NCBI RefSeq assembly: GCF_013294065.1
Contig: NZ_JABSNM010000001.1
Coordinates: 201,925-265,924, forward strand
Length of the DNA: 64,000 bases
Reading direction: 5' to 3'
DNA from: Sphaerotilus uruguayifluvii
GTDB lineage: Bacteria; Pseudomonadota; Gammaproteobacteria; Burkholderiales; Burkholderiaceae_C
Under the pieces are notes generated by a model. That model did not search any database and was not told the origin of the DNA. It was given only the letters and a program-made list of their open reading frames with translations. The position numbers were made by a program, and so were the translations under genes. Each line of letters opens with the position of its first letter. Positions within the stretch are counted from its first letter, which is position 1. Shown one piece after another: positions 20,681 through 31,249 of the stretch.

Positions 20681-21820
20681 TCAGAGGCTCTTCAGCGCGA
20701 CGACGTCCTTGCCCTTGAAGGTGAAGACGGTCACGGCCGACGAGCGCAGGTCGTGGCGGCTGTCGTAGGCGTAGTCGCCGGCCACGCCGGCATGGCTGCC
20801 TCGGGCGATGTGCTCGGCGAGCTTCTTCGGGTCCAGCGACTGCGTGGCCTCGATCGCCGCGGCCAGCAGGTTGGCGCCGTCATGGAAGGCGGCGGCGTAG
20901 GTCAGCGGATCGCGCCTGTACTCGGCGCGGTAGCGCTCGACGAAGGCGCGGCCCCGGTCGCTGCGGTCCATCAGCGCGCCGCCCTGCGTGCAGTAGACGT
21001 TCAGGTCGGCGCTCATCTGCGCCAGCGTGGCCGTCTCCGACGAGCACAGCCCGTCGCCGCCGAGCAGCGGCGCCTTCAGCCCCAGCGAGCGCATCTGGCG
21101 CAGCATCGGGCCGGCCTGCGCCGAGTAGCCGCCGTAGAAGACCGCATCGGGCCTGGCGCCGCGCACGCCGGTCAGGATGGCGCTGAAGTCGGTCGCCTTG
21201 TCGCTGGTGTACTCCCGGGCGACGACCTTGATGCCGAGCTTCTGCGCCTGGTCGATGAACTCCTGCGCGACGCCCTGGCCGTAGGCGGTGCGGTCGTCGA
21301 TCACCGCGATCGTGGCGACCTTCAGGTCCTGCGCCGCGTAGGTCGCCATCTTGGCGCCGAGCTGGTTGTCGGTCGCGCCGATGCGGAAGAGGTTGGCCTG
21401 GGCCGGCTGCGTGACCTTCGGGTTCGAGGCCACCGTCAGCACCAGCACGCCGGCGTCGGCGAAGACGCGCGAGGCTGGCAGCGTCACGCCGGAGTTGTAG
21501 GGCCCGAGCACGAACTTCAGGCCCTTGTCGACCAGCGCCTGCGCGACCTGCACGCCCTGGCGCGGATCGGCGCCGTCGTCCTGCACCTCCAGCTCGAACT
21601 GGACCGGCTTGCCGCCGACCTTGATCGCGCGCGCGTTGAGCGCCTTGATCGCCAGCTGTGCGCCGTCGCGGTTGTCGATGCCGCTGGCGGCCTGCGGGCC
21701 GGTCAGCGGGCTCATGAAGCCGATGCGCACGCGCTCCTGGGCGTGCAGCGGGCCGGCGGCGGCCAGACCGAAGCCGGCCAGCGCCAGCGCGTTCAGCCAG
21801 ATCCTGCGGGATGTCGTCAT
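20681..21820 (-). CDS. Branched-chain amino acid-type ABC transporter binding protein
   Basis: The 379-residue protein has a signal peptide (ending LHAQE) and a type I periplasmic-binding fold of the LivJ family: RIGFMSPLTGPQA, VLGPYNSGVT, YTSDKATDFSAIL and YAAAFHDGANLL. It captures an amino acid or amide-like ligand in the periplasm. No permease or ATPase genes are adjacent, so its partners are elsewhere. Its stop directly abuts the stop of the convergent DUF4124 gene with no spacer. Confidence 0.88.
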   Translation of the reverse strand: MTTSRRIWLNALALAGFGLAAAGPLHAQERVRIGFMSPLTGPQAASGIDNRDGAQLAIKALNARAIKVGGKPVQFELEVQDDGADPRQGVQVAQALVDKGLKFVLGPYNSGVTLPASRVFADAGVLVLTVASNPKVTQPAQANLFRIGATDNQLGAKMATYAAQDLKVATIAVIDDRTAYGQGVAQEFIDQAQKLGIKVVAREYTSDKATDFSAILTGVRGARPDAVFYGGYSAQAGPMLRQMRSLGLKAPLLGGDGLCSSETATLAQMSADLNVYCTQGGALMDRSDRGRAFVERYRAEYRRDPLTYAAAFHDGANLLAAAIEATQSLDPKKLAEHIARGSHAGVAGDYAYDSRHDLRSSAVTVFTFKGKDVVALKSL

Positions 21821-21853
21821 GTCTCTCGATCCTGGTGGGACGAATGAAAAAGA

Positions 21854-21876
21854 CCTGCGCCGGGTCGCGGCGCAGG
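21854..21876 (-). terminator. Intrinsic terminator of gatB
   Basis: A perfect 9-bp stem (CCTGCGCCG 21854-21862 with CGGCGCAGG 21868-21876) with a 5-base loop is followed on the minus strand by TCTTTTTCATTC. This is a textbook rho-independent terminator 26 bases after the gatB stop. Confidence 0.85.
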
Positions 21877-21901
21877 CCGGGGTGTCGCTGGCGCGGCCGG
21901 A

Positions 21902-23353
21902 TCAGCCCGCCAGCTTCTTCTTCAGCAGCTCGTTGACCTGGGCCGGGTTCGCCTTGCCCTTGGTCGCCTTCATCGCCTGGCCGACCAGCGCGTTGAAGGC
22001 CTTGTCCTTGCCGGCGCGGAATTCCTCGACCGACTTGGCGTTGGCCGCCAGCACCGCGTCGAGGATGGCCTCGAGCTCGCCGGTGTCGCTCATCTGCTTC
22101 AGGCCCTTGGCCTCGATGACGGCGTCGACGTCCGTGGTCTCGCCGCTCCACAGCGCGTCGAAGACCTGGCGGGCGGCGTTGTTCGAGATCGTGCCGTCCT
22201 GGATGCGGCGGATCAGCGCGCCCAGCAGCGCGGCGCCCACCGGCGCGGAGGCGATGTCGCCGCCGTCCGCGTTCAGGCGCTTGCTGATCTCGCCCATGAT
22301 CCAGTTGGCCACCGGCTTCGGTGCGCCGCAGGCGGCCACCGCGGCCTGGAAGTAGTCGGCGGTGGCGCGGCTGGCGGTCATCATCGAGGCGTCGTAGGCT
22401 GGCAGGCCGTGCTCGGCCTGCAGGCGCTCGGCCAGCGCGGCCGGCAGCTCGGGCATCTCGCCGCGCACCCGCTCGACCCATTCCGGCGCGATCACCAGCG
22501 GCGGCAGGTCCGGGTCGGGGAAGTAGCGGTAGTCGTGCGCGTCTTCCTTGGTGCGCATCATGCGCGTCTCGCCGGTATCCGGGTCGAACAGCACGGTGGC
22601 CTGCTGGATCTCGAAGCCGTCCTCGATCTGGTCGATCTGCCAGTTGACCTCGAAATCGATCGCCTGCTGCAGGAAGCGGAAGCTGTTGAGGTTCTTGATC
22701 TCGCGCCGGGTGCCGAAGGGCTGGCCGGGGCGGCGCACCGAGACGTTGGCGTCGCAGCGGAACGAGCCTTCCTGCATGTTGCCGTCGCACAGGCCCAGCC
22801 ACACCACCAGCGTGTGCAGCGCGCGGGCGTACTCGACCGCCTGCTTCGACGAGCGCAGCTCCGGCTCGGAGACGATCTCCAGCAGCGGGGTGCCTGCGCG
22901 GTTCAGGTCGATGCCGCTCATGCCGTGGAAGTCCTCGTGCAGCGACTTGCCGGCGTCCTCCTCCAGGTGGGCGCGCGTCAGGTTGATGCGGTGCTTCACG
23001 CCATCGACCAGGAAGTCGATGTGGCCGCCCTGCACGACCGGAATCTCGTACTGGCTGATCTGGTAGCCCTTGGGCAGATCCGGATAGAAGTAGTTCTTGC
23101 GGGCGAAGATCGACATCGGCGCGACGGTCGCGCCGACGGCCAGGCCGAACTGGATCGCACGCTCGACCGCGCCGCGGTTCATCACCGGCAGCACGCCGGG
23201 CAGCGCCAGATCGACCGCGCAGGCCTGGGTGTTGGGCTCGGCGCCGAAACGGGTCGAGGCACCGGAGAAGATCTTCGACTGGGTCGAGAGCTGGGCATGG
23301 GTCTCGAAGCCGATGACGACTTCGTAGCCACGCACGAGAAGGGAGGCGGTCAT
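21902..23353 (-). CDS. gatB: Asp-tRNA(Asn)/Glu-tRNA(Gln) amidotransferase subunit B
   Basis: The 483-residue protein binds mischarged Glu-tRNA(Gln) or Asp-tRNA(Asn) and transfers ammonia from GatA. The N-terminal domain has [17 protein letters not shown], the family signature region shows [16 protein letters not shown] and [12 protein letters not shown], and the C-terminal YqeY-like domain ends [10 protein letters not shown]. Length is normal. gatC and gatA, usually directly upstream, are not there: the upstream gene is an unrelated DUF1566 gene. A terminator follows, so gatB is monocistronic here. Confidence 0.96.
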   Translation of the reverse strand: MTASLLVRGYEVVIGFETHAQLSTQSKIFSGASTRFGAEPNTQACAVDLALPGVLPVMNRGAVERAIQFGLAVGATVAPMSIFARKNYFYPDLPKGYQISQYEIPVVQGGHIDFLVDGVKHRINLTRAHLEEDAGKSLHEDFHGMSGIDLNRAGTPLLEIVSEPELRSSKQAVEYARALHTLVVWLGLCDGNMQEGSFRCDANVSVRRPGQPFGTRREIKNLNSFRFLQQAIDFEVNWQIDQIEDGFEIQQATVLFDPDTGETRMMRTKEDAHDYRYFPDPDLPPLVIAPEWVERVRGEMPELPAALAERLQAEHGLPAYDASMMTASRATADYFQAAVAACGAPKPVANWIMGEISKRLNADGGDIASAPVGAALLGALIRRIQDGTISNNAARQVFDALWSGETTDVDAVIEAKGLKQMSDTGELEAILDAVLAANAKSVEEFRAGKDKAFNALVGQAMKATKGKANPAQVNELLKKKLAG

Positions 23354-23464
23354 GGGGCGGGCGGTTTGCTGCAGCGCGGACGCAAAGCGGAAATGCTACG
23401 GCATCGCCGCGTCCCCCGGCAAAACTCCGGCTCCGCTTTCAGTCCCGGTCGCGCCCGGTCGCGT

Positions 23465-24055
23465 TCAGTCGCGCGGGCGCACCAGCCGCACCGGCAGCGG
23501 CGTGTCGCGCGGCATGTCCGGGCGGGCGCGGCCGCTGCGCGCGTCGATCGCCCAGGCGTGCAGGCCGTCGAGCCGGTCGTCGCTTTCGGTGGTGCGGCCG
23601 CGCATCACGTTGTCGTAGCTGTAGACGTTGACCGGACTGGCGTCGATGCTGGCCGAGGCGGTCCACTGCCAGTCCGGCGGCGTGTCCGGGAAGAGCCGCC
23701 CGAGCCCGCCGTCCATCGCGTCGCCGCGCTGCATCACCCGGCGCAGCTCGATCGCGCGCGGCACGCGCCAGGGCCGGCCGTCGGCCTGGCGCCGGGCCGC
23801 GGCCAGGTCGTTGGCCTGCGACTGCGTCACCCGCAGCGGCGTGCCGGTGCAGCGCCGGCCGTTCCAGCGCATGCCCTCGACGCAGCGCGCCCAGGCCAGG
23901 CCGCTGTCGATGTCGACCACGAGCTGGCCGTCGCGCGAGGGTGCGACCGTGCCGCGCGGCTCCGGTGCGGCCGCCGTCGCGCCTGCGGGCGGCAGCAGCG
24001 TCGCCAGCAGCAGCACGCCGGTGGCCAGGGGAAGCGAGGTCGGGAGTCTGCGCAT
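23465..24055 (-). CDS. Exported DUF1566 (Lcl C-terminal) domain protein
   Basis: A 196-residue precursor with a signal peptide (about 1-28) and one DUF1566-type domain: SGLAWARCVEGMRWNGRRC with two Cys (probable disulfide), A-x-D-L-A-A-A, RPWRVPRAIELRRV and a WTASASID segment. The domain occurs in extracellular and surface proteins with a fold related to C-type lectins, but no activity can be assigned. Located upstream of gatB on the same strand with a 111-base gap and likely independent of it. Confidence 0.75.
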   Translation of the reverse strand: MRRLPTSLPLATGVLLLATLLPPAGATAAAPEPRGTVAPSRDGQLVVDIDSGLAWARCVEGMRWNGRRCTGTPLRVTQSQANDLAAARRQADGRPWRVPRAIELRRVMQRGDAMDGGLGRLFPDTPPDWQWTASASIDASPVNVYSYDNVMRGRTTESDDRLDGLHAWAIDARSGRARPDMPRDTPLPVRLVRPRD

Positions 24056-24201
24056 GGGAGGGGCGAGGCCGGTGCGGGTCCGGGAACCCGGAGGGGGAAA
24101 TCGGGAACGAAGCCTGGAACGAACCGGTTCATTGTCCGGCCCGTCCCGGCCCGCGTCCGCCCGAACAGCAGGCCTTCCGCTGCCTTAAACTCGTCCGCAT
24201 C

Positions 24202-24708
24202 ATGAAAGCCACCCGCATCGCCCTCGCCGCCGTCGTCGTTGCCGCTCTCGCCGTGACCGCCTCGTTCGCGGTCGGGGGCAAGGACCGGGCCCCGTCCATC
24301 AGCTACACGCTGCTCGACGGCACGAAGCAGACCTCCGAGCAGGCGCTCAAGGGCAAGGTGGTGCTGGTGAACTTCTGGGCGACGAGCTGCACCACCTGCG
24401 TCAAGGAAATGCCCCACATCATCGAGACGCACCAGAAGTACAAGGACAAGGGCTTCGAGACGCTGGCGGTGGCGATGAGCTACGACCCGCCGGCCTACGT
24501 CTCCAGCTTCGCCGAGTCGCGCCAGCTGCCCTTCAAGGTGGCGATCGACAACACCGGCGAGATCGCGCGCCAGTACGGCCAGGTGCAGCTCACGCCGACC
24601 ACCTTCGTGCTGAACCGCAAGGGCGAGATCGTCAAGCGCTACGTCGGCGAGCCCGACTTCCAGCAGCTGCATCTGCTGCTGGAGAAGCTGCTGGCGGAGA
24701 ACGCCTGA
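24202..24708 (+). CDS. TlpA-like thioredoxin-fold protein
   Basis: The 168-residue protein has an N-terminal hydrophobic segment (about 5-24), a signal peptide or anchor, then a thioredoxin fold with WATSCTTCVKEMP (redox pair C63 and C66) and the cis-Pro region TPTTFVLNRKGEIV. Family members reduce periplasmic disulfides, for instance in cytochrome c maturation. The active site C-T-T-C is less usual than C-P-x-C. Convergent with the rlmI-like gene. Confidence 0.88.
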   Translation: MKATRIALAAVVVAALAVTASFAVGGKDRAPSISYTLLDGTKQTSEQALKGKVVLVNFWATSCTTCVKEMPHIIETHQKYKDKGFETLAVAMSYDPPAYVSSFAESRQLPFKVAIDNTGEIARQYGQVQLTPTTFVLNRKGEIVKRYVGEPDFQQLHLLLEKLLAENA

Positions 24709-24741
24709 GCGCGCTCCCCGGCTTCGGTGCACCGGCGCTCG

Positions 24742-25923
24742 TCAGCGCTTCAGCAGCACCAGCCCCTTCAGATACTCGCCCTCGGGGAAGTTGACCGTGG
24801 TCGGGTGGTCGCTGGAGGCCTCCAGGCGCTGCAGGATGTAGGCGTCCACGCCGGCGTCCAGCCCGGCGCCGGCGACGATCTTGTGGAACAGCTCGGCGCC
24901 GATGCCGCCCGAGCATGAGAAGGTCAGCAGCAGGCCGCCGGGCTTGAGCAGCTTCAGGCCGAGGCGGTTGATGTCCTTGTAGGCGCGGCTGGCGCGGTCG
25001 GCGTGCGCGGCGCTGGGGGCGAACTTCGGCGGGTCGAGCACGATGGCGTCGAACTGGCGGCCGTCCTTCAGCATCTGGCGCAGTGTGCCGTTGACGTCGG
25101 CGTCCAGCGCGGTGTGGTGCGCGGGATCGAAGCCGTTGAGCTCGACATGCGCCGAGGCGCGCGCCAGCGCCGGGCCGGAGGAGTCGACGCTGACCACCTC
25201 GGTGGCGCCGCCGGCCAGCGCCGAGACGCTGAAGCCGCCGGTGTAGCTGTAGCAGTTCAGCACCGACTGGCAGCCGAGCTGGCGCACCAGCCGCGCGAAC
25301 AGCGCCCGGTTCTCGCGCTGGTCGAGGTAGTAGCCGGTCTTGTGGCCTTCCTCGACGTCGACGGTGAGCCGGATGTCGTGCTCGTGCAGCGTCACGGTGG
25401 TCGAGCCCTCGCCGCGCAGCCAGCCCTTGACCGCCGGCAGGCCCTCCATCTGGCGCACGCCGGAGTCGCTGCGCTCGAACAGGCGCGTGCAGCCGGTGGC
25501 CGCCAGCAGCGCGTCGGCGATCTGCGGCTTCCAGCGCTCGGTGCCGGCGCTGAGGAACTGGGCGCTCAGGATGTCCTCGTAGCGGTCGACGATCAGGCCC
25601 GGCAGGCCGTCGGCCTCGCCGTGGATCAGGCGCACGCCGTTGCTGCGCAGCCCCAGGCGCGCACGCATCGCCACCGCCGCCTCGACGCGGCGGCGGAAGA
25701 AGTCGGCGTCGATGCGTTCGGCCTCGTCGAAGCTCCACGCCCGCACCCGGATCATCGAGCTCGGGCTGAACGCGGCCCAGGCCAGGAACTGGCCCGAGTG
25801 GCTCTCGACCCGCACGGTCTCGCCGGGGTCGGCCTTGCCTTTTTCGACACTGCCCTGGAACACCCAGGGATGCTTGCGCAGGAGCGAGCGCTCCTTGCCT
25901 TCACGCAGACGGATGACTTTCAT
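24742..25923 (-). CDS. rlmI: 23S rRNA (cytosine-5)-methyltransferase, RlmI-like
   Basis: The 393-residue protein has an N-terminal PUA domain (about 1-75: RLREGKERSLLRKHPWVFQG) and a SAM-dependent methyltransferase domain. Features include GHKTGYYLDQRENR, SAM motif I (VLNCYSYTGGFSVSALAGGA), DPPKFAPS and the Cys-containing FSCSGG near the end. Length and order fit RlmI/YccW, which makes m5C1962 of 23S rRNA in E. coli. A related RlmI-group enzyme with another target cannot be excluded. Confidence 0.85.
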   Translation of the reverse strand: MKVIRLREGKERSLLRKHPWVFQGSVEKGKADPGETVRVESHSGQFLAWAAFSPSSMIRVRAWSFDEAERIDADFFRRRVEAAVAMRARLGLRSNGVRLIHGEADGLPGLIVDRYEDILSAQFLSAGTERWKPQIADALLAATGCTRLFERSDSGVRQMEGLPAVKGWLRGEGSTTVTLHEHDIRLTVDVEEGHKTGYYLDQRENRALFARLVRQLGCQSVLNCYSYTGGFSVSALAGGATEVVSVDSSGPALARASAHVELNGFDPAHHTALDADVNGTLRQMLKDGRQFDAIVLDPPKFAPSAAHADRASRAYKDINRLGLKLLKPGGLLLTFSCSGGIGAELFHKIVAGAGLDAGVDAYILQRLEASSDHPTTVNFPEGEYLKGLVLLKR

Positions 25924-26025
25924 GGGGCGGGATTGTCGCGCGAGCCGTCCGCTCCCGGCAGGTCCGCGACCTGCGATGACCGAGGAACACGCCAGTTTCG
26001 ATGCTGCATTGCAGCGAATTGGCGC

Positions 26026-26051
26026 AAGAAAGTACAAATCTGTACTTTCTT
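26026..26051. promoter_or_regulatory. Perfect 11-bp inverted repeat, candidate operator
   Basis: AAGAAAGTACA (26026-26036) and TGTACTTTCTT (26041-26051) are exact complements separated by AATC. The length and symmetry fit binding of a dimeric regulator. It is about 205 bases before the binding-protein gene and about 105 bases before rlmI, so either could be the target. Confidence 0.45.
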
Positions 26052-26106
26052 CCGTGTACCTATGGAAAACCCGGGTCTGTGCGTGCAATGAAGTACAGGA
26101 ATGGGC

Positions 26107-26133
26107 TGCATCCGTATCAATCGGTGCATCCGT
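26107..26133 (+). promoter_or_regulatory. Direct repeat, candidate AraC-type activator site
   Basis: TGCATCCGT occurs at 26107-26115 and again at 26125-26133, 18 bases apart. AraC-family activators commonly bind tandem half-sites about two helical turns apart, and this operon encodes its own AraC-type regulator. The TGCA element recalls XylS-type half-sites. Binding is inferred only from the arrangement. Confidence 0.4.
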
Positions 26134-26256
26134 CAGCACCTATCGTTGCGCCTGTCGATCGGGGCTGACCGCTCCAGCCCGGTGCCAGCGCTGCACCGCC
26201 GGGGCCCCGGCCGCTTCACCCGTAGTCCGTTCCTGTTCCATCCCGCGAGGAGACAC

Positions 26257-27570
<1,314 letters not shown>

Positions 27571-27632
27571 AGACGTGATGTAGCCGACTTCTCGACCCTC
27601 TCCCTGTGGTGAGGTGAGGCATGGCCGGCAGG

Positions 27633-27674
27633 CGTGGAGACGGGCCGGGGGGGCGACCTCCGACCCCCTCCACG
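27633..27674 (+). promoter_or_regulatory. Intercistronic stem-loop after the binding-protein gene
   Basis: CGTGGAG (27633-27639) pairs with CTCCACG (27668-27674), and an inner G-run (27647-27653) can pair with CCCCC (27664-27668). It lies in the 134-base gap between binding protein and first permease and has no T-tract. Such stems often stabilise the upstream message or cause partial read-through, giving more binding protein than permease. Confidence 0.4.
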
Positions 27675-27704
27675 ACCTGACCGGCCGCGCACGATGGTGG
27701 ACCC

Positions 27705-28565
27705 ATGAACCGATTCCTGCCCCGCGCCCTGATGGCGCCTGCGGTGGCCACGCTCTTCCTGTGGATGATCGTGCCGCTGGTGATGACGCTGTACTTCAGC
27801 GTGATCCGCTACAACCTGATGCAGCCCGACCAGAGCGGCTTCGTCGGGCTCGAGAACTTCGAATACTTCGTCACCGACCCGTCGTTCACGACCTCGGTGA
27901 TCAACACGCTGCTGCTGCTGGGCAGCGTCATCGTGATCACGGTGGGCCTGGGCGGCGCGATCGCGCTGCTGATCGACGACCCGTTCCCGGGCCGCGGCCT
28001 GGTGCGCATCCTGCTGATCAGCCCCTTCTTCGTCATGCCCACGGTCAACGCGCTGCTGTGGAAGCACATGATGATGAACCCGATCTACGGCGTGCTGGCG
28101 CAGGTCTGGCAGGCCTTCGGCGCCGCGCCCGTGGACTGGCTGACGGACTGGCCGCTGCTGAGCGTGATCATCATGGTGAGCTGGCAGTGGCTGCCGTTCG
28201 CGACGCTGATCTTCGTCACCGCGCTGCAGTCGATGGACCGCGAGCAGCTGGAGGCGGCGCGCATGGACGGCGCCAACTACCTGCAGCAGCTGCGCTACCT
28301 GTACCTGCCGCACATGAGCCGCTCGGTGGCGGTGGTGGTGATGATCGAGCTGATCTTCCTGCTCAGCGTGTTCGCCGAGATCTTCACGACGACCGGCGGC
28401 GGCCCCGGCGACGCCAGCACCAACATGGCCTTCCTGATCTTCAAGCAGGCGCTGCTGAACTTCGACGCGGGCGTGGCCTCGGCCGGTGCGCTGTTCGCGG
28501 TCGTGCTGGCCAACATCGCCGCAGCCTTCCTGATCCGTCTGGTCGGCAAGAGCCTGGACAAGTGA
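27705..28565 (+). CDS. smoF: Polyol ABC transporter permease 1
   Basis: The 286-residue protein has six hydrophobic segments and the MalF-type EAA loop EAARMDGANYLQQLRYLYLP, which contacts the ATPase. Together with the next gene it forms the membrane channel for sugar-alcohol import. The motif SVFAEIFTTTGGGPG near the end is typical of SmoF/MtlF-type permeases. Same operon as the binding protein; the stop is 20 bases before the next start. Confidence 0.9.
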   Translation: MNRFLPRALMAPAVATLFLWMIVPLVMTLYFSVIRYNLMQPDQSGFVGLENFEYFVTDPSFTTSVINTLLLLGSVIVITVGLGGAIALLIDDPFPGRGLVRILLISPFFVMPTVNALLWKHMMMNPIYGVLAQVWQAFGAAPVDWLTDWPLLSVIIMVSWQWLPFATLIFVTALQSMDREQLEAARMDGANYLQQLRYLYLPHMSRSVAVVVMIELIFLLSVFAEIFTTTGGGPGDASTNMAFLIFKQALLNFDAGVASAGALFAVVLANIAAAFLIRLVGKSLDK

Positions 28566-28585
28566 GCCTGCGAGGAAAGAATCCC

Positions 28586-29416
28586 ATGTCCCGACCCTCG
28601 ACCCTGACGCCAGTGCTGCTGGCGCGCACCGCGGCCGCCTGGCTGGTCACGCTGGTGCTGTTCTTCCCGCTGGGCTGGCTGGCGCTCACCGCCTTCAAGA
28701 CCGAGCTGCAGGCCATCGCGGTGCCGCCGCAGGTCTTCTTCACCCCGACGCTGGAGAACTTCCACGAGGTGCAGGAGCGCAGCGACTACCTGCACTACGC
28801 CTGGAACTCGGTGGTGACCAGCGTGCTGTCGACGCTGCTGGGCCTGCTCCTGGCCGGCCCGGCCGCCTACGCGATGGCCTTCTTCAAGGGCCCGCGGACC
28901 AAGGACATCCTGATGTGGATGCTCTCCACCAAGATGATGCCGGCCGTCGGCGCCCTGGTGCCGGTCTACGTGATGGCACAGAAGACCGCGCTGCTCGACA
29001 CGCAAGCAGGGCTGATCATCGTCTTCACCCTCTCCAACCTGCCGATCATGGTCTGGATGCTCTATTCGGGCTTCCGCGAGATTCCGCCCGAGATCCTGGA
29101 GGCCTCGCGCATGGACGGCGCCACGCTCTGGCAGGAGGCCACGAAAGTGCTGCTGCCGCTGTCGCTGGGCAGCTTCGCCTCCACCGGCCTGCTGTGCCTG
29201 GTGCTGAGCTGGAACGAGGCCTTCTGGTCGCTCAACCTCAGCGCCTCCAACGCCGGCACGCTGGCCGCGCTGATCGCGCAGTACTCCAGCCCCGAGGGGC
29301 TGTTCTGGGCCAAGCTGTCGGCCGCCTCGCTGCTGGCGATCGCCCCGATCGTCGTCTTCGGCTGGTTCAGCCAGAAGCAGCTGGTGCAGGGCCTGACCTT
29401 CGGCGCCGTGAAGTGA
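28586..29416 (+). CDS. smoG: Polyol ABC transporter permease 2
   Basis: The 276-residue protein is a MalG-type inner-membrane permease with six hydrophobic segments, an EAA loop EASRMDGATLWQEATKVLLP and the C-terminal KQLVQGLTFGAVK common to this subfamily. The heterodimer with the preceding permease forms the translocation path. GAGGAAAG precedes the ATG at 28586. Confidence 0.9.
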   Translation: MSRPSTLTPVLLARTAAAWLVTLVLFFPLGWLALTAFKTELQAIAVPPQVFFTPTLENFHEVQERSDYLHYAWNSVVTSVLSTLLGLLLAGPAAYAMAFFKGPRTKDILMWMLSTKMMPAVGALVPVYVMAQKTALLDTQAGLIIVFTLSNLPIMVWMLYSGFREIPPEILEASRMDGATLWQEATKVLLPLSLGSFASTGLLCLVLSWNEAFWSLNLSASNAGTLAALIAQYSSPEGLFWAKLSAASLLAIAPIVVFGWFSQKQLVQGLTFGAVK

Positions 29417-29451
29417 CCGGCGCAGTCAACCATTCCACGAGACAACCTCCC

Positions 29452-30482
<1,031 letters not shown>

Positions 30483-30483
<1 letters not shown>

Positions 30484-31217
30484 TGATGAAGAACCGTCCT
30501 TTCGAAGGCCAGGTGGCCGCGATCACCGGCGCGGCCTCCGGCATCGGCCGCGCCAGCGCCGAGGCGCTGCTGGCCGGCGGTGCCCGCGTGGTGCTGGTCG
30601 ACCGCGACGCCGCCGGCCTGGCGGCGATGCAGGCCGAGCATGGCGACGCGGTCATCCCGCTGCAGCTCGACCTGCTCGACGCCGCGCAGTGCCGCACGCT
30701 GGTGCCGCAGGTGCTGGCCCGGGCCGGCCGGCTCGACATCCTGCACGCCAACGCCGGGCTCTACATCGGCGGCGATCTGGTCGATGCCGACACCGATGCG
30801 ATCGACCGCATGCTGCAGCTCAACGTCGCGGTGGTCATGAAGAACGTGCGCGACGCGCTGCCGCACATGATCGAGCGCGGCTCGGGCGACATTCTCGTCA
30901 CCAGCTCGCTGGCGGCGCACTACCCCACGCCGTGGGAGCCGGTCTACGCGTCGTCCAAGTGGGCGATCGACTGCTTCGTGCAGACCACGCGCCGCCAGGT
31001 CTTCAGGCACGGCCTGCGGGTCGGCTCGATCTCGCCGGGCCCGGTGCTGACCGGCCTGATCGCCGACTGGCCCGCCGACAGGCTGGCCGAGGCACGCGCC
31101 TCCGGCAGCCTGATCGAGCCGGCCGAGATCGGCGAGGTCATCACCTTCATGCTGACCCGGCCGCGCGGCGTGACCATCCGCGACGTCGTGCTGATGCCCT
31201 CGAACTTCGATCTCTGA
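30483..31217 (+). CDS. SDR polyol dehydrogenase (ribitol/sorbitol type)
   Basis: The 244-residue enzyme is a classical short-chain dehydrogenase: TGAASGIG (15-22), Asp40 after the second strand (NAD preference), NAG (90-92), N114, S141/S142, Y155 and K159 in YASSK. Coupled to the ABC ATPase gene by a one-base overlap, it should oxidise an imported sugar alcohol to a ketose. The substrate could be ribitol, sorbitol or a related polyol; motifs alone do not decide. Confidence 0.85.
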
Positions 31218-31249
31218 GCAGAACACCCCTTCCGACAAGACGCCCCACC

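Larger units (their letters stand above)
25924..26256. promoter_or_regulatory. Control region between rlmI and the polyol operon
   Basis: This 333-base gap has no credible gene and is less G+C-rich than its surroundings. It holds a 6-bp palindrome GCTGCA-T-TGCAGC (26003-26015), a perfect 11-bp inverted repeat (26026-26051), further GTAC-containing words at 26055-26058 and 26092-26097, and a 9-base direct repeat (26107-26133). The sequence TATCAAT at 26115-26121 could be a -10 element for the operon. The promoter of rlmI (minus strand) must also lie here. The last 90 bases before the ATG are G+C-rich and show only the Shine-Dalgarno site GAGGAG (26247-26252). Confidence 0.5.
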
